The notes under the pieces: generated by a model
The model's input: only the letters and a program-made list of their open reading frames with translations
The model's database searches: none
What the model was told of the DNA's origin: nothing
Source of the DNA: an uncultured Flavobacteriia bacterium
GTDB taxonomy: Bacteria; Bacteroidota; Bacteroidia; Flavobacteriales_D; Crocinitomicaceae
Reading direction: 5' to 3'
Assembly (NCBI GenBank): GCA_903887095.1
Contig: CAISOQ010000241.1
Span: forward strand, 1 to 13,522
Length of the DNA stretch: 13,522 bases
Position numbers and translations under genes: made by a program
Part shown: in pieces, positions 12,685-13,522 of the stretch
Layout of the letters: each line of letters opens with the position of its first letter
Numbering within the stretch: the first letter of the stretch is position 1

Positions 12685-13522
12685 TTAATGATGCTCATCG
12701 TGCTCTTCAACGGCGAATCCGAAATAAAGAGCTGTTAGCATCGTGAAAATATATGCTTGCAAAAATGCCACAAGCAATTCGATAATATTCAAAAACAATG
12801 TCAATCCAAGAAAAGCACCTTTCGCGCCCCAGTTGTGGAATACAAAAAGTAAACTTATCAATGATCCAAGTACAATGTGACCAGCCAACATGTTCGCATA
12901 CAAACGAATCATTAAAGCGAAAGGCTTAATGAAGACCCCTAAAAGCTCAATTGGAGCTAAGATTATTTTCATTGGTACTGGCACACCTGGCATCCAAAAA
13001 ATATGCTTCCAGTAATTGCCATTAGCTGTTGTCTGCGTAATAATGAAGGTCAAAATAGCCAAGGTGAAAGTTACGGCAATATTTCCAGTCACGTTGACCC
13101 CGAGTGGAGTCATACCAACCAAGTTCAATGTCCAGATAAAGAAAAATACGGTTAGCAAATACACCATGTATTTTTTGTAGTGTTTGTGCCCAATATTTGG
13201 AATAGCAATATCGTCTCGAATGAACAAAACTAAAGGCTCTAAGAATTTAGCTGCACCTGTTGGCGCCAATGATGACTTGTAAGATTTAGCAACACTTCTA
13301 AACAAGAAGAAAAGAACACAAGCCATTATCAAGGTTACAAATACGTTTTTTGTAATCGAAAGATCGAGTGGCGCTGCAACTGTAGGATGACCGTGGGCGT
13401 TTAATTTCAAATCACCAGAAGCGTCTGTACGGTAAATTTTACCATGATCATCAAGCTTGTAATAACTCCCCTTCGACTTCACAACTTTATGGCCATGCTC
13501 AAATTTAGATGACATAAAGACA
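12685..13522 (-). CDS. atpB: F-type ATP synthase a subunit, 5' end cut by the window edge
   Basis: The membrane stator subunit that forms the proton half-channels against the c-ring. Counting from the Met at 13515, Arg204 in IRLYANMLAG is the essential arginine and Gln253 lies in FLQAYIF. His213 and Glu246 occupy the places of Glu219 and His245 in E. coli, a reciprocal swap seen in many other a subunits. Membrane helices lie at about 54-74, 116-136, 144-162, 183-203, 206-227 and 236-265, and the C terminus is charged (EEHDEHH). The frame stays open to the window edge (Val-Phe precede the Met at 13515). Bacteroidota a subunits usually have a long N-terminal extension, so the true start is probably beyond 13522 and the Met at 13515 internal. 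It is the first operon gene visible. Confidence 0.96.
   Translation of the reverse strand, partial: VFMSSKFEHGHKVVKSKGSYYKLDDHGKIYRTDASGDLKLNAHGHPTVAAPLDLSITKNVFVTLIMACVLFFLFRSVAKSYKSSLAPTGAAKFLEPLVLFIRDDIAIPNIGHKHYKKYMVYLLTVFFFIWTLNLVGMTPLGVNVTGNIAVTFTLAILTFIITQTTANGNYWKHIFWMPGVPVPMKIILAPIELLGVFIKPFALMIRLYANMLAGHIVLGSLISLLFVFHNWGAKGAFLGLTLFLNIIELLVAFLQAYIFTMLTALYFGFAVEEHDEHH

Overview
The window looks like a chromosomal segment of a low-GC Bacteroidota, most likely Flavobacteriales (a Fluviicola/Crocinitomicaceae-like organism is a guess). The evidence is type IX secretion (T9SS) C-terminal sorting domains, a SprB repeat, TAnnTTTG promoter elements, absence of clear Shine-Dalgarno sites, and an F-ATPase cluster that ends at atpG without atpD or atpC. 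There are no RNA genes, insertion sequences or CRISPR arrays that I can see. No gene-free stretch exceeds 300 bases; the longest is 1271-1513.

Left part (1-1270): the ribosome-assembly GTPase engB on the minus strand, divergent from a small lipoprotein with a heavy-metal-associated (HMA-like) domain that carries an unusual CX3C motif. Middle part (1271-7951): four plus-strand genes for exported proteins. Two are close relatives at both ends: a 268-residue SprB-repeat protein and a 116-residue protein that is little more than a signal peptide plus a sorting-domain-like C terminus. The other two are a hypothetical protein and a giant (about 1499 residue) multidomain T9SS cargo whose start region overlaps it. 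Right part (7952-13522): an alpha/beta hydrolase convergent with the F-type ATP synthase operon atpB-E-F-H-A-G on the minus strand. A strong bidirectional terminator separates them. atpB runs off the right edge.

The most interesting observation is in the middle. The SprB-repeat gene and the mini-cargo gene share a 37-bp upstream element (TCTAC-N12-GTAGAA-N-TACGTA), ending exactly 124 bases before each start codon. A CTTTGT core, a likely promoter -7 element, also sits at the same distance from both starts, although the sequence between is otherwise diverged. This suggests a co-regulated pair, and perhaps a wider regulon of small T9SS-exported proteins. A second item is a 15-bp perfect hairpin with a U-rich tail between atpE and atpF, well placed to raise the output of the c-ring subunit relative to downstream subunits.
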